Shown piece after piece: positions 17,951-25,896 of a stretch of DNA of 64,000 nucleotides. The stretch's first letter is position 1. Each line of letters begins with the position of its first letter. This stretch comes from Streptomyces cylindrosporus (GTDB lineage Bacteria; Actinomycetota; Actinomycetes; Streptomycetales; Streptomycetaceae). The stretch is taken from the NCBI RefSeq assembly GCF_022698165.1, contig NZ_JALDAY010000005.1, forward strand, positions 496,001 to 560,000, written 5' to 3'. Both the position numbers and the translations under genes were made by a program. The notes beneath the pieces are model-generated. The model searched no databases. It was not told the origin of the DNA and saw nothing but the letters and a program-made list of their open reading frames with translations.

Positions 17951-18592
17951 ATGGCAGAGGGGCTCAGGGAGCGGAAGAAGCGCGAGACCAGGCAGCGCAT
18001 CTCGGACATCGCCACGGGGCTGTTCCTGGAACACGGCTTCGTGACGGTCACGATCGCGGACGTCGCGGAGGCCGCCGACGTCTCCGTCAACACCGTCTAC
18101 AACTACTTCCCCACCAAGGAGGACCTCTTCCTCGACCGCACCGCGGACGTCGTCGACCGGCTCGCGCGCTGGGTGCGCGGACGGGACGTGGGGGAGTCCG
18201 CCGCCGCGGCCGTGCTGCGGGAACTGCGCGAGGAGGTCCTGGCGGTCTCGCCCAGACTCGGACTGATGGAGGGTTACGACCGTTTCATGCGGGTCGTCCA
18301 TGACGCGCCCCCGCTCCGGTCCCGGCTCTGGACCCTGCAGCAGGAGATCCAGGACAACCTGGAGGCCGCCCTGCGCGAGGAGACGGGCGCCGCCGCCGGC
18401 GACCCGCTGCCCGGCCTGATCGCCGGTCAGATCGGCTGGGCCCACCAGACGGTCGTGGCGACCATCGGCCGTGAGATGGTCGCCGGGCGCAATCCACGCG
18501 AAGTGTCACGAGAGGTACTGGCCCTTCTCGACGACATCGAGGAGCTGTTGGGCGAGAAGGTGCTCAACTACGCCGTCCGGGGCGATCGGTGA
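17951..18592 (+). CDS. TetR-family regulator of the adjacent ABC exporter
   Basis: The 213-residue protein has an N-terminal TetR helix-turn-helix (about residues 10-56: RETRQRISDIATGLFLEHGF, TIADVAEAADVSVNTVYNYFPTKEDLF). A helical ligand-binding domain follows. It is divergent from the ABC ATPase gene with the AATTTTG-N9-CAAAATT repeat between them, the usual layout for a local repressor. There is no ribosome binding site before the ATG. A leaderless transcript from TAGGAT would explain this. Confidence 0.92.
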   Translation: MAEGLRERKKRETRQRISDIATGLFLEHGFVTVTIADVAEAADVSVNTVYNYFPTKEDLFLDRTADVVDRLARWVRGRDVGESAAAAVLRELREEVLAVSPRLGLMEGYDRFMRVVHDAPPLRSRLWTLQQEIQDNLEAALREETGAAAGDPLPGLIAGQIGWAHQTVVATIGREMVAGRNPREVSREVLALLDDIEELLGEKVLNYAVRGDR

Positions 18593-18730
18593 GCCGCCCC
18601 GGTGTGATGTCCGTCAGATGAGACGTGACGCGCATTACTTACCGGTCACACAGCACCGACAGAGCGCTAAGGTCCGCCGAAGAGGCAGACGTAAACAGCG
18701 TGTAAGGCGCTTCGAAGGGGAGTCGCAAAC

Positions 18731-19579
18731 GTGGCACGGAAGCTTGCCGTCATCGGCGCCGGCCTGATGGGTTCCGGCATCGCCCAGGTCTCCGCGCAGG
18801 CGGGCTGGGAGGTGGTCCTCCGGGACGTCACCGACGAGGCTCTCAAGCGTGGCACCGACGGGATCAAGGCCTCGTACGACAAGTTCGTGAGCAAGGGGAA
18901 GCTGGAGGCGCACGACGCCGACGCCGCCCTCGGCCGCATCACCGCCACCACCGACCTGGACGCCGCCGCGGACGCGGACATCGTCGTCGAGGCCGTCTTC
19001 GAGAAGCTGGAGGTGAAGCACGAGATCTTCCGCGCGCTCGACAAGATCGTGCGCCCGGACACCGTGCTCGCCTCCAACACCTCCGCGATCCCGATCACCA
19101 AGATCGCGGCGGCCACCGAGCACCCCGAGCGGGTCGTCGGCGTCCACTTCTTCTCGCCGGTGCCGATGATGCAGCTCGTCGAGCTGGTCCGCGGGTACAA
19201 GACGAGCGACGAAACCCTCGCCACCGCGCGGGAGTTCGCCGAGTCCGTCGGCAAGACCTGCATCGTCGTCAACCGCGACGTGGCGGGGTTCGTGACCACC
19301 CGGCTCATCTCGGCGCTCGTCGTCGAGGCCACCAAGCTCTACGAGTCCGGTGTCGCGACCGCCGAGGACATCGACCTCGCCTGCAAGCTGGGCTTCGGCC
19401 ACGCGATGGGCCCTCTGGCGACGGCGGACCTGACCGGCGTCGACATCCTGCTGCACGCGACCAGCAACATCTACACCGAGTCGCAGGACGAGAAGTTCGC
19501 GCCGCCGGAGCTGATGCGCCGGATGGTTGACGCCGGTGACATCGGACGCAAGAGCGGGCAGGGCTTCTACACGTACTGA
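18731..19579 (+). CDS. 3-hydroxybutyryl-CoA dehydrogenase
   Basis: The enzyme interconverts acetoacetyl-CoA and 3-hydroxybutyryl-CoA with NAD(P)H, in butyryl-CoA and precursor metabolism. The 282-residue product has the Rossmann motif GAGLMG (9-14), conserved SNTSAI, and the catalytic pair His139 (GVHFFSP) and Glu151. The C-terminal domain reads GFGHAMGPLATADLTGVD and ends DIGRKSGQGFYTY. The GTG start follows an AAGGGGAG. It is monocistronic by position and may link functionally to the thiolase at 38.0 kb, which makes acetoacetyl-CoA. Confidence 0.94.
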   Translation: MARKLAVIGAGLMGSGIAQVSAQAGWEVVLRDVTDEALKRGTDGIKASYDKFVSKGKLEAHDADAALGRITATTDLDAAADADIVVEAVFEKLEVKHEIFRALDKIVRPDTVLASNTSAIPITKIAAATEHPERVVGVHFFSPVPMMQLVELVRGYKTSDETLATAREFAESVGKTCIVVNRDVAGFVTTRLISALVVEATKLYESGVATAEDIDLACKLGFGHAMGPLATADLTGVDILLHATSNIYTESQDEKFAPPELMRRMVDAGDIGRKSGQGFYTY

Positions 19580-19754
19580 ACCACCGGTACGTCAAGCCAC
19601 TGAAACCGCACAGACCCCAGGGGCCTCACCCTCTCGGGTGAATTCGGTATCGGTTCGCTTACAGACGGCAACCTGTTCGCCGCTGAAGCAGTCAGACGTT
19701 GCACAGCCACCGTCACGGAGTACGAGCACGCAACCGCACTCACGGGGAGCGCAT

Positions 19755-20078
19755 ATGCACATCAGGGGCGACCACGCCGAGCTGGTCGTCGGGGGCCGCC
19801 TCGACGTCCGCAGCGCGGCGGACGCCCGTACGGTCCTGCACACGGCCGTCGACGACGGAGTCGGCGACCTGGTGCTCGACCTGTCCGAACTGGACTCCTG
19901 GGACGCCACCGGACTCGGGGTGATCATGGGCGTCCACCGGCGGGCCGGCCGCTGCGGCCGGCGCCTGGTGCTGCGCGACGTACCGCCGCAGATGCAGCGC
20001 CTGCTGGTGGCCACCCGGCTGCACCGGATCCTGGCGATCGAGGGGGGCATCGGGGTGGAGTCTTTGCCCCGCGTATGA
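19755..20078 (+). CDS. STAS-domain protein, anti-anti-sigma type, lacking the usual phosphoserine
   Basis: The 107-residue protein is a single STAS domain. It has the beta-strand VDDGVGDLVLDLSELDSWDATGLGVIMG region and the helix with HRRAG. In SpoIIAA-type antagonists the motif is D-S-(S/T)-G with the first serine phosphorylated. Here it reads Asp50-Ala51-Thr52-Gly53, so the standard phosphosite is alanine and only Thr52 remains. GGGGAG precedes the ATG. A partner anti-sigma kinase is not encoded nearby. The protein may be constitutively active or phosphorylated on Thr52; both are inferences. Confidence 0.85.
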   Translation: MHIRGDHAELVVGGRLDVRSAADARTVLHTAVDDGVGDLVLDLSELDSWDATGLGVIMGVHRRAGRCGRRLVLRDVPPQMQRLLVATRLHRILAIEGGIGVESLPRV

Positions 20079-20096
20079 CGTCGCGCGCAATCCTCA

Positions 20097-20114
20097 CGAG
20101 ACTGTGACGTCTCG
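20097..20114 (+). terminator. Small hairpin after the STAS gene
   Basis: CGAGAC (20097-20102) pairs with GTCTCG (20109-20114) around a 6-base loop, 19 bases after the STAS stop. It could be a weak terminator. It also resembles the GAGAC/GTCTC half-sites seen at 31.5 kb, but the spacing differs by one base, so I do not call it an operator. Confidence 0.4.
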
Positions 20115-20279
20115 GGCGGCGCGGTACCCCGGACTGTCGTAGATACTGTGCAAAGGTTTAAGGTTCGGTCGCCCGCTGCCCGACATCCCTGCGAGCGGGC
20201 CCGGACCAGAAGCGACAGCGCGGTGTGCAGCAAGGCCGGGAGGGGCTCGGCACACGACGCTTTTGGGGGGCTTGAACCT

Positions 20280-22814
20280 ATGGACCCGAACAACCGGGGA
20301 CCCGAGGAGTACGGCCATGACGGCGACGGCACAGCGCCGCGCCAGCGCCCGCCCAGGGACCCCCTCACACCCGACTTCGGACAGCACTCGCCCGCGCTCG
20401 CACGCACCGTGCAGCTCGTCTCGGGCGACTACCTGCTCACCGTCAATCCCGTCGACGGCAGCGAGATAGAGGCCTGCCCACCGGGCGAGCGCCCGGGCCG
20501 GCCCGAGAAGTTCACCGCCGCCGAGCGCGCCGAGGTGGACCGTGCGGCCAAGCCGCCCGTCCCACCGGGCCCCACGCAGCCGGTCCTGTCGCTCCTGGAG
20601 CGCCAGGACGAACGCGAGCGGCTGGTACGGCTGCTCGCCCGCGGCCGCTCGGTACGGCTCACCGGCCCCGCGGGCTCCGGCCGCACCGCCCTGCTCGACC
20701 TGGTCGCCGACGACTGCGGGGACCTCGCCCCCGACGGCGTCGTCCGCCTCAGCGGCTTCCACCGCACCGCCGACGACCTCCTGTACGACCTCTTCTACGC
20801 CGTCTACAACGCACCCCTGCACCGCCCGGAACGCGACGAACTGCTCGGATACGTCCGGGACATCGGCGCGGTCGTCGTCCTGGACGACATCGAGTTCGGC
20901 GGCGCCGCCCTGGACGAGCTGCTCGACGCGACGCCCGAGTGCGCCTTCGTCATCGGCACGACCCCCGACGTGGCCGCGCCCTCCGCCGACTCCGCGATCG
21001 AGGAGGTCTTCCTCGGCGGCCTGGAGCGCGCGGGCGGCGTGGAGATCATCGAGCGCGCCGTCGGCCGGGTGCTCACCGAGGAGGAGGCCAACTGGGCCGG
21101 CGACCTCTGGTTCGAGTCCGAGGGCCTGCCGCTGCGGTTCGTGCAGGCCGGCGCCCTGCTGCGGGAGCGCGACCGGCAGCGGGCCGGGGCCGGCGCCGTG
21201 GACGAGTTCGGCGTCTTCGCCGACGCGCTCCCGGTGGACGCGCCCTTCGACGCCCCCTTCGGTGCCGAGGACGGCGACGAGATACCCCTGCCCTCGCTCG
21301 GTGAGGCCGCGGCGCCCGCGCCGCTGCTCGCCTCCCGGCTCAGCGCCTCGGCCCGGGCCACCCTGCGGTTCGCCGTCGCGCTCGGCGGCGAGGTGCCGCA
21401 CCAGGCCCATCTGCCGGCCCTCGTCGGCGACACACACGCGGACGCCGCCCTCGGCGAACTCGCCTCCTGCGGACTGGTCTCCCCGGTCGGCGCCCGCTAC
21501 CGCCTCGCGGCGGGCGTGCTGCAGCAGCTGGAGGCGGCCGGGTACGGCGACGACGTCGACGCCCGCGCCCTGACTGCCGCCCAGCACTACGCCTGGTGGG
21601 CCGGACACCCCTCGGTCACCCCGGAGCGCGTCTGCGCTGAGGCCGACGCCCTGCTCGCCGCCCTCGGCGCGCTGGTGCCCGGCACGACACCGCCCGCCGA
21701 GGACGAGGAGAGCGTCACCGTCCAGCTGGCCCGCACGGCCGCGCCCGCCTTCGCCGCGGGCCTGCACTGGAGCGCCTGGGAGCGGGCCCTGCGGGGCGGC
21801 GCCGAGGCCTCCCGGCTGGCCGGCGAGGTGTCCGAACAGGCCTACTTCCACCACGAACTGGGCGTCCTCGCGCTCTGCGGCGGGGACTTCGACCGGGCCC
21901 GCTCCGAGCTGGAGACGTCCGTCGGGCTGCGCGGCGCGAGCGCCGACAAGCGCGGCACCGTCGCCGGGCGCCGCGCCCTCGCCCTGGTCGCCGACCGCAC
22001 CGGCACTCAGCCGGGCCTCGGCTCCACCGCGGGCGAGGAGGTGCCGGACGCACGCTACGAGGAGTCGCAGTCGCCGCCCGGCGGTGTCCCCGCGGCCCTG
22101 CTGCCGCCCCGGCCGCCGTCCACCGGCGACTCCGCCACGATCGTCGTCAACCGGGCCGCCGCCGGGCCGTCGGGCGGGCCGTCGCCCAAGGCCCACCGGG
22201 CCGGCTTCCGCGGCCTCGCCCGGCGCAATCTCGTCGCGGCCGGCGCGGGCGCGCTCCTCGCGGCCGTCCTCGGCACGGTGGTGACCCTCGGCGCGACGTC
22301 CAACAACGACGCCAACACGCCGTCCGACAAGGTCGGCGTCAACCCGTCCGCGAGCCAGGGCGTCGACGACGGCTCCCTCGGCGCGGACGCGCCGAAGAAC
22401 GGCGACGACAAGGGCGACACGGGTACGGCGACCAGCAGGCCGACGGACCCGGGCCCCGACGGCACGTACGGGACGTCGGACGACCCGACGCCGCCGTCGG
22501 ACGGGAACACGCCGTCGGACAACCCGAGCGGTACGAAGGGATCGGGCGGTTCGTCGAGTTCGCCGTCCAAGTCGCCGACGACGAAGCCGTCGAGTTCGAG
22601 CCCGACACCCACCAAGTCGACCTCGCCGTCGCAGTCGACCTCGCCCTCGCCGAGCGAGTCGACCTCGCCGTCGCAGTCCGCGTCCGAGTCCCCGTCCACC
22701 TCCACCTCGGCCAGCGGCCCCGCCTCCAGCGCCCCCGCATCCTCCAGCGCCCCGGCGGAGACGAGCAGTTCGGCAAGCGCGCCCACGAGCGGCAGCTCGG
22801 GCCCGGTGATCTGA
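20280..22814 (+). CDS. Large P-loop membrane protein with extracytoplasmic Ser/Thr/Pro tail
   Basis: The 844-residue protein has an N-terminal NB-ARC/AAA-like ATPase region. The P-loop is GPAGSGRT (129-136), with arginine in place of the normal lysine, and the Walker B-like strand is VVVLDDIE. A helical, partly TPR-like region spans about 400-600. One membrane helix follows (about 650-671, LVAAGAGALLAAVLGTVVTLGA), then about 170 residues of Ser/Thr/Pro/Asp-rich sequence outside the cell. The ATG at 20280 is preceded by a G-rich stretch; the frame is open earlier. It resembles streptomycete proteins annotated only as ATP-binding. The function is unknown, and signalling or scaffold roles are guesses. 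Confidence 0.85.
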   Translation: MDPNNRGPEEYGHDGDGTAPRQRPPRDPLTPDFGQHSPALARTVQLVSGDYLLTVNPVDGSEIEACPPGERPGRPEKFTAAERAEVDRAAKPPVPPGPTQPVLSLLERQDERERLVRLLARGRSVRLTGPAGSGRTALLDLVADDCGDLAPDGVVRLSGFHRTADDLLYDLFYAVYNAPLHRPERDELLGYVRDIGAVVVLDDIEFGGAALDELLDATPECAFVIGTTPDVAAPSADSAIEEVFLGGLERAGGVEIIERAVGRVLTEEEANWAGDLWFESEGLPLRFVQAGALLRERDRQRAGAGAVDEFGVFADALPVDAPFDAPFGAEDGDEIPLPSLGEAAAPAPLLASRLSASARATLRFAVALGGEVPHQAHLPALVGDTHADAALGELASCGLVSPVGARYRLAAGVLQQLEAAGYGDDVDARALTAAQHYAWWAGHPSVTPERVCAEADALLAALGALVPGTTPPAEDEESVTVQLARTAAPAFAAGLHWSAWERALRGGAEASRLAGEVSEQAYFHHELGVLALCGGDFDRARSELETSVGLRGASADKRGTVAGRRALALVADRTGTQPGLGSTAGEEVPDARYEESQSPPGGVPAALLPPRPPSTGDSATIVVNRAAAGPSGGPSPKAHRAGFRGLARRNLVAAGAGALLAAVLGTVVTLGATSNNDANTPSDKVGVNPSASQGVDDGSLGADAPKNGDDKGDTGTATSRPTDPGPDGTYGTSDDPTPPSDGNTPSDNPSGTKGSGGSSSSPSKSPTTKPSSSSPTPTKSTSPSQSTSPSPSESTSPSQSASESPSTSTSASGPASSAPASSSAPAETSSSASAPTSGSSGPVI

Positions 22815-22829
22815 GGCCCGCGTACGCGT

Positions 22830-22863
22830 GAGGGCCGGGTCCGTCGCAACGGACCCGGCCCTC
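22830..22863. terminator. Bidirectional terminator between the P-loop gene and nucS
   Basis: A perfect 15-bp stem, GAGGGCCGGGTCCGT (22830-22844) with its complement at 22849-22863, surrounds a CGCA loop. It lies 16 bases after one stop codon and 22 bases beyond the convergent nucS stop. No T-run is present, as is common in Streptomyces. Confidence 0.85.
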
Positions 22864-22884
22864 GTCCTCGTAACGGAACCGTCG

Positions 22885-23556
22885 TCAGAACAGCCGCAGC
22901 TTGTCGTCCTCGATGCCGCGCAGGGCGTCGTAGTCGAGGACCGTGCAGCCGATGCCGCGGTCCGTGGCGAGGACGCGGGCCTGGGGCTTGATCTCCTGGG
23001 CCGCGAAGATGCCGCGGACGGGGGCGAGGTGGGGGTCGCGGTTGAGGAGTTCCAGGTAGCGCGTGAGCTGTTCCACGCCGTCGATCTCGCCGCGCCGCTT
23101 GATCTCGACCGCGACCGTCTGCCCGTCGGCGTCCCGGCAGAGGATGTCGACCGGGCCGATGGCGGTCATGTACTCGCGGCGGATGAGCGTGTAGCCGTCC
23201 CCGAGGGTCTCGATGCGGTCCGCGAGGAGCTCCTGAAGGTGTGCTTCCACGCCGTCCTTGATCAGGCCCGGATCGACGCCGAGTTCGTGCGAGGAGTCGT
23301 GCAGGATCTCCTCCATCGTGATGATCAGCTTCTCGCCCGCCTTGTTGACGACGGTCCAGACGCCTTCCTCGTCGCCCGAGCCCTCCTTCAGCGTGCAGGG
23401 CGGGGACATCCAGTTCAGGGGCTTGTAGGCGCGGTCGTCCGCGTGGATCGACACACTGCCGTCCGCCTTCACCAGGATCAGGCGGGGGGCTGCGGGGAGG
23501 TGGGCGGTGAGCCGGCCCGCGTAGTCGACGGAACACCGGGCAATGACGAGACGCAT
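22885..23556 (-). CDS. nucS: Mismatch-specific endonuclease NucS (EndoMS)
   Basis: NucS cuts both strands at base mismatches and supplies non-canonical mismatch repair in actinobacteria, which lack MutS/MutL. The 223-residue protein has the N-terminal DNA-binding and dimerisation domain (MRLVIARCSVDYAGRL). The PD-(D/E)xK nuclease core follows: Asp137 in GPVDILC, Glu151 and Lys153 in VAVEIKRRG, then QLTRYLELL. The C-terminus DDKLRLF fits a beta-clamp-binding tail. I start at the ATG at 23556; a TTG three codons earlier is less likely. Confidence 0.96.
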   Translation of the reverse strand: MRLVIARCSVDYAGRLTAHLPAAPRLILVKADGSVSIHADDRAYKPLNWMSPPCTLKEGSGDEEGVWTVVNKAGEKLIITMEEILHDSSHELGVDPGLIKDGVEAHLQELLADRIETLGDGYTLIRREYMTAIGPVDILCRDADGQTVAVEIKRRGEIDGVEQLTRYLELLNRDPHLAPVRGIFAAQEIKPQARVLATDRGIGCTVLDYDALRGIEDDKLRLF

Positions 23557-23812
23557 GGTCGGCAACGCTACTCGACGGCCGAGGGTCGACGCGATTCGCC
23601 CCGGAAGTCCCGGGTCAACCCCTGTTCATTTGTGGCCGATTGTGTGCCCAAAGAGGGCTCCGCATGTACGCATTCTCCTGGTGCCGTCACCGTCGGTTGC
23701 CTACCGTAGTAAACGGGAGGTCGCGAGACGTGTACTGAGCGTGTTCGGTATCGCGAACTCCCTTATCTGTCCGGCAACCCCTGTCGATCACGGGGGTGCG
23801 AGAGGAGAACCC

Positions 23813-24205
23813 ATGTCGCTCGACGTCTCACCGGCCCTACTCGAAAAGGCCGAGCGAGGCGAGGTCGACGAAGCAGAATTCGTCGACTGCGTCCGGACCT
23901 CCCTGCCCTATGCATGGGAGATGATCAGCTCCCTGGTGGCCCAGCTGAAGGTGGACGGCGGATCGTTCGCCGACAACCAGACGCCCCCGCCGGACGAGCA
24001 GGCACGCGGTCAGCTGCTGCGTGCGCTCGCGAGTGACGCGATACGCGGCGCGCTGCAACGGCACTTCGGTGTGCGACTGGCCTTCCAGAACTGCCACCGG
24101 GTGGCGGTGTTCCCGCTGGACGCCTCGGTCGATGAGACGCTGGCCCGCTTCACGTCGGTCCGCAGTCAGCTGCTCAACCAGTCTCCGGAGTTCCGGGACT
24201 GCTGA
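23813..24205 (+). CDS. Conserved small actinobacterial protein (SCO5389-like)
   Basis: The 130-residue soluble protein has no signal or membrane segment. It has an acidic N-terminus (MSLDVSPALLEKAERGEVDEAEFVDCVRTSLPYAWEMI, in parts), a DEQARGQLLRALASDAIRGALQRHFG helix and a C-terminal FRDC. The two cysteines, at about residue 27 and the C-terminus, are notable. AGAGGAG precedes the ATG. From memory it matches a family named after S. coelicolor SCO5389 with no known function. It lies downstream of and divergent from nucS, across a 256-base promoter region. Confidence 0.82.
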   Translation: MSLDVSPALLEKAERGEVDEAEFVDCVRTSLPYAWEMISSLVAQLKVDGGSFADNQTPPPDEQARGQLLRALASDAIRGALQRHFGVRLAFQNCHRVAVFPLDASVDETLARFTSVRSQLLNQSPEFRDC

Positions 24206-24297
24206 GCGGTAGCCGCTTTGCTTGCCGCTCCGTACGCGGGAGGTGCAACTAGTACTGGGGCGGCAAGCTCCATGCCGGGCAGCGCGGTTCGACAGAA

Positions 24298-25326
24298 TCA
24301 GCCGAGGTGGGGGAGTACCTCGGCACCCAGCCGCCGTACGTTCTCCTCGGTGGCCGCCAGGTCTCCCGAGCCCTCGACCAGGAGGGCGAAGCGGGAGATG
24401 CCGGTCCGCTCGCTGGTCGCCGCGAGCCGGTCGGCGCACAGCCGCGGGGTGCCCACCGGGTGCAGTCCGCACAGCAGCTCGGTGTAGGCCAGCGGGTCGC
24501 GCATCTGCCGGGCCCGGCCGTCCACCGTGACATGCGCGTCCAGCCCCTGCCTCAGCCAGCCCGGCATCGCCTTCGTCAGCGCCTCCACCGCGTCCGTGCG
24601 CCGGTCGGCGATCTGGCAGACCCCGGCCGAGACGTGCGCCGCGTCCAGGACCCGCTCCGGCGGATGCCCGGCGGCCCGCGCCGACTGCCGCCACAGCGCG
24701 ACCATCTCGGCCTTCTCCTCGTCTCCCACATGCATCCCGAGCAGCATCGGCAGCCCGCGCTCGGCGGCCAGCCGCACACTCGCCGGGGAGGTGCACGCGA
24801 CGACGACCTCCGGTCCCGCCGCCTCCGACAGGGACTCCGACGGCCTTGGTACGACGGGCACTTCACGGAAGCTGAAGCGCTCGCCCGCGGCCGAGACCGA
24901 GGGTTCGCGCAGCCAGCGCACCAGCAGATCGAGTGATTCCGGGAACCCCTTCTCGTACGCCGCGAGACCCGAGCCGAACACCTCCAGGTCGACCCAGGGC
25001 CCACCGCGCCCCACGCCCAGCGAGAAGCGCCCGCCGGAGGTGATGTGCAGCAGCGCGGCCTGCTCGCCGAGCGCGACGGGGTGGACGGTGGGCAGCACGC
25101 TGACCGCCGTACCGACCCGCAGCCGGCTGGTGCGTCCCAGCAGTAACGCCGCCAGGGTGATGGCCGACGGGCAGGTCCCGTACGGCACGAAGTGGTGCTC
25201 GGCCAGCCAGACCGAGTCCAGACCGGCTTCCTCGGCGACCTCGGCGGAGCGGACCGCGCGGTGCAGTGCCTCCCCCTGGCCCTGTCCCGGGAACTGGGCC
25301 GCCAACACGAAACTTCCAACGCGCAT
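24298..25326 (-). CDS. Luciferase-like (F420/FMN) monooxygenase
   Basis: The 342-residue protein is a bacterial-luciferase-like TIM barrel. It has MRVGSFVLAAQFPGQGQGEALHRAV, the conserved strand-helix SVWLAEHHFVPYG, RLRVGTAVSVLPTVHPVALGEQAALL and FSLGVGRGG. Such enzymes use reduced F420 or FMN to oxidise or reduce small molecules; the substrate cannot be read from sequence. The ATG at 25326 begins the barrel. Codons further upstream lack conserved sequence. It is transcribed alone on the minus strand, convergent with the gene ending at 24205. Confidence 0.9.
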   Translation of the reverse strand: MRVGSFVLAAQFPGQGQGEALHRAVRSAEVAEEAGLDSVWLAEHHFVPYGTCPSAITLAALLLGRTSRLRVGTAVSVLPTVHPVALGEQAALLHITSGGRFSLGVGRGGPWVDLEVFGSGLAAYEKGFPESLDLLVRWLREPSVSAAGERFSFREVPVVPRPSESLSEAAGPEVVVACTSPASVRLAAERGLPMLLGMHVGDEEKAEMVALWRQSARAAGHPPERVLDAAHVSAGVCQIADRRTDAVEALTKAMPGWLRQGLDAHVTVDGRARQMRDPLAYTELLCGLHPVGTPRLCADRLAATSERTGISRFALLVEGSGDLAATEENVRRLGAEVLPHLG

Positions 25327-25500
25327 TGCTTTTCCTGCTTCCTTGGCTCCGACGCGGAGCTCCCCCGACGGGCATAACCGTGTGACACGTGCCGAGGTCA
25401 CGGCTTGGCGGGGAGATTTGCGGATTGTCTGCAGAATGGGCCGTCACGGCGGGGGTCCGGCGCCGGTCGGTGCCCTACGCGTACCCCTGTCCGCGCCCCG

Positions 25501-25506
25501 TAGGCT
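25501..25506 (+). promoter_or_regulatory. Likely -10 element upstream of the CxxC protein gene
   Basis: TAGGCT at 25501-25506 fits the streptomycete vegetative -10 pattern. It would start a message about 35 bases before the GTG at 25549. No strong -35 hexamer is evident 17-18 bases upstream. Confidence 0.35.
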
Positions 25507-25548
25507 GGACACGACCCGTGCTTCCTGTATAGCCCCGTGAGGTGTCCT

Positions 25549-25890
25549 GTGTCCCCGCGTCGCAACCGACCCAAGGGTGCCGATCCTTCGGGCTCGTCCG
25601 GCCGGAGCGCCGAGGACGACCGTCCCGGCCGTTACGGCGGCTGGCAGTCCACCGAGAGCTGGCAGGGCGAGGAGTGGAGCGTGCGGCACGTCGCGGGCGC
25701 GAGCGCGCAGGGCAAGACGTACCGCTGTCCCGGCTGCGACCAGATGATCGGCTCCGGTGTCCCGCACGTGGTGGCGTGGCCGGAGCATTCGGGCGTCGAC
25801 GAGCGCCGGCACTGGCACAAGGCGTGCTGGAACGCGAAGGACCGCCGCACCACGCGGGTGCAGCGGTCCCGTAACGCGCCGAAGTTCTAG
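25549..25890 (+). CDS. Small CxxC/His metal-binding-like protein
   Basis: The 113-residue protein has a disordered basic N-terminus (SPRRNRPKGADPSGSSGRSAEDDRPGR, by region). A compact C-terminal domain follows, with CPGCDQMI then VPHVVAWPEH and HWHKACW. The Cys-x2-Cys and His/His-x3-Cys spacing looks like a zinc-binding knuckle. In other Streptomyces the gene is labelled ATP/GTP-binding, with no motif here to support it. The GTG at 25549 is chosen over an in-frame GTG at 25537 because AGGTG lies 5-6 bases before it. Confidence 0.8.
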   Translation: MSPRRNRPKGADPSGSSGRSAEDDRPGRYGGWQSTESWQGEEWSVRHVAGASAQGKTYRCPGCDQMIGSGVPHVVAWPEHSGVDERRHWHKACWNAKDRRTTRVQRSRNAPKF

Positions 25891-25896
25891 GCCCGT

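Noticed and set aside
20097..20114. GAGAC-GTCTC palindrome considered as a third site for the 31.5 kb TetR
   Set aside because: The spacer is 6 rather than 5 bases and the position is just after a stop codon, so a small terminator hairpin fits better.
22055..23536. Long minus-strand frame across the P-loop gene tail and nucS
   Set aside because: It is out of frame with NucS and antisense to the Ser/Thr tail. No conserved motif is present.
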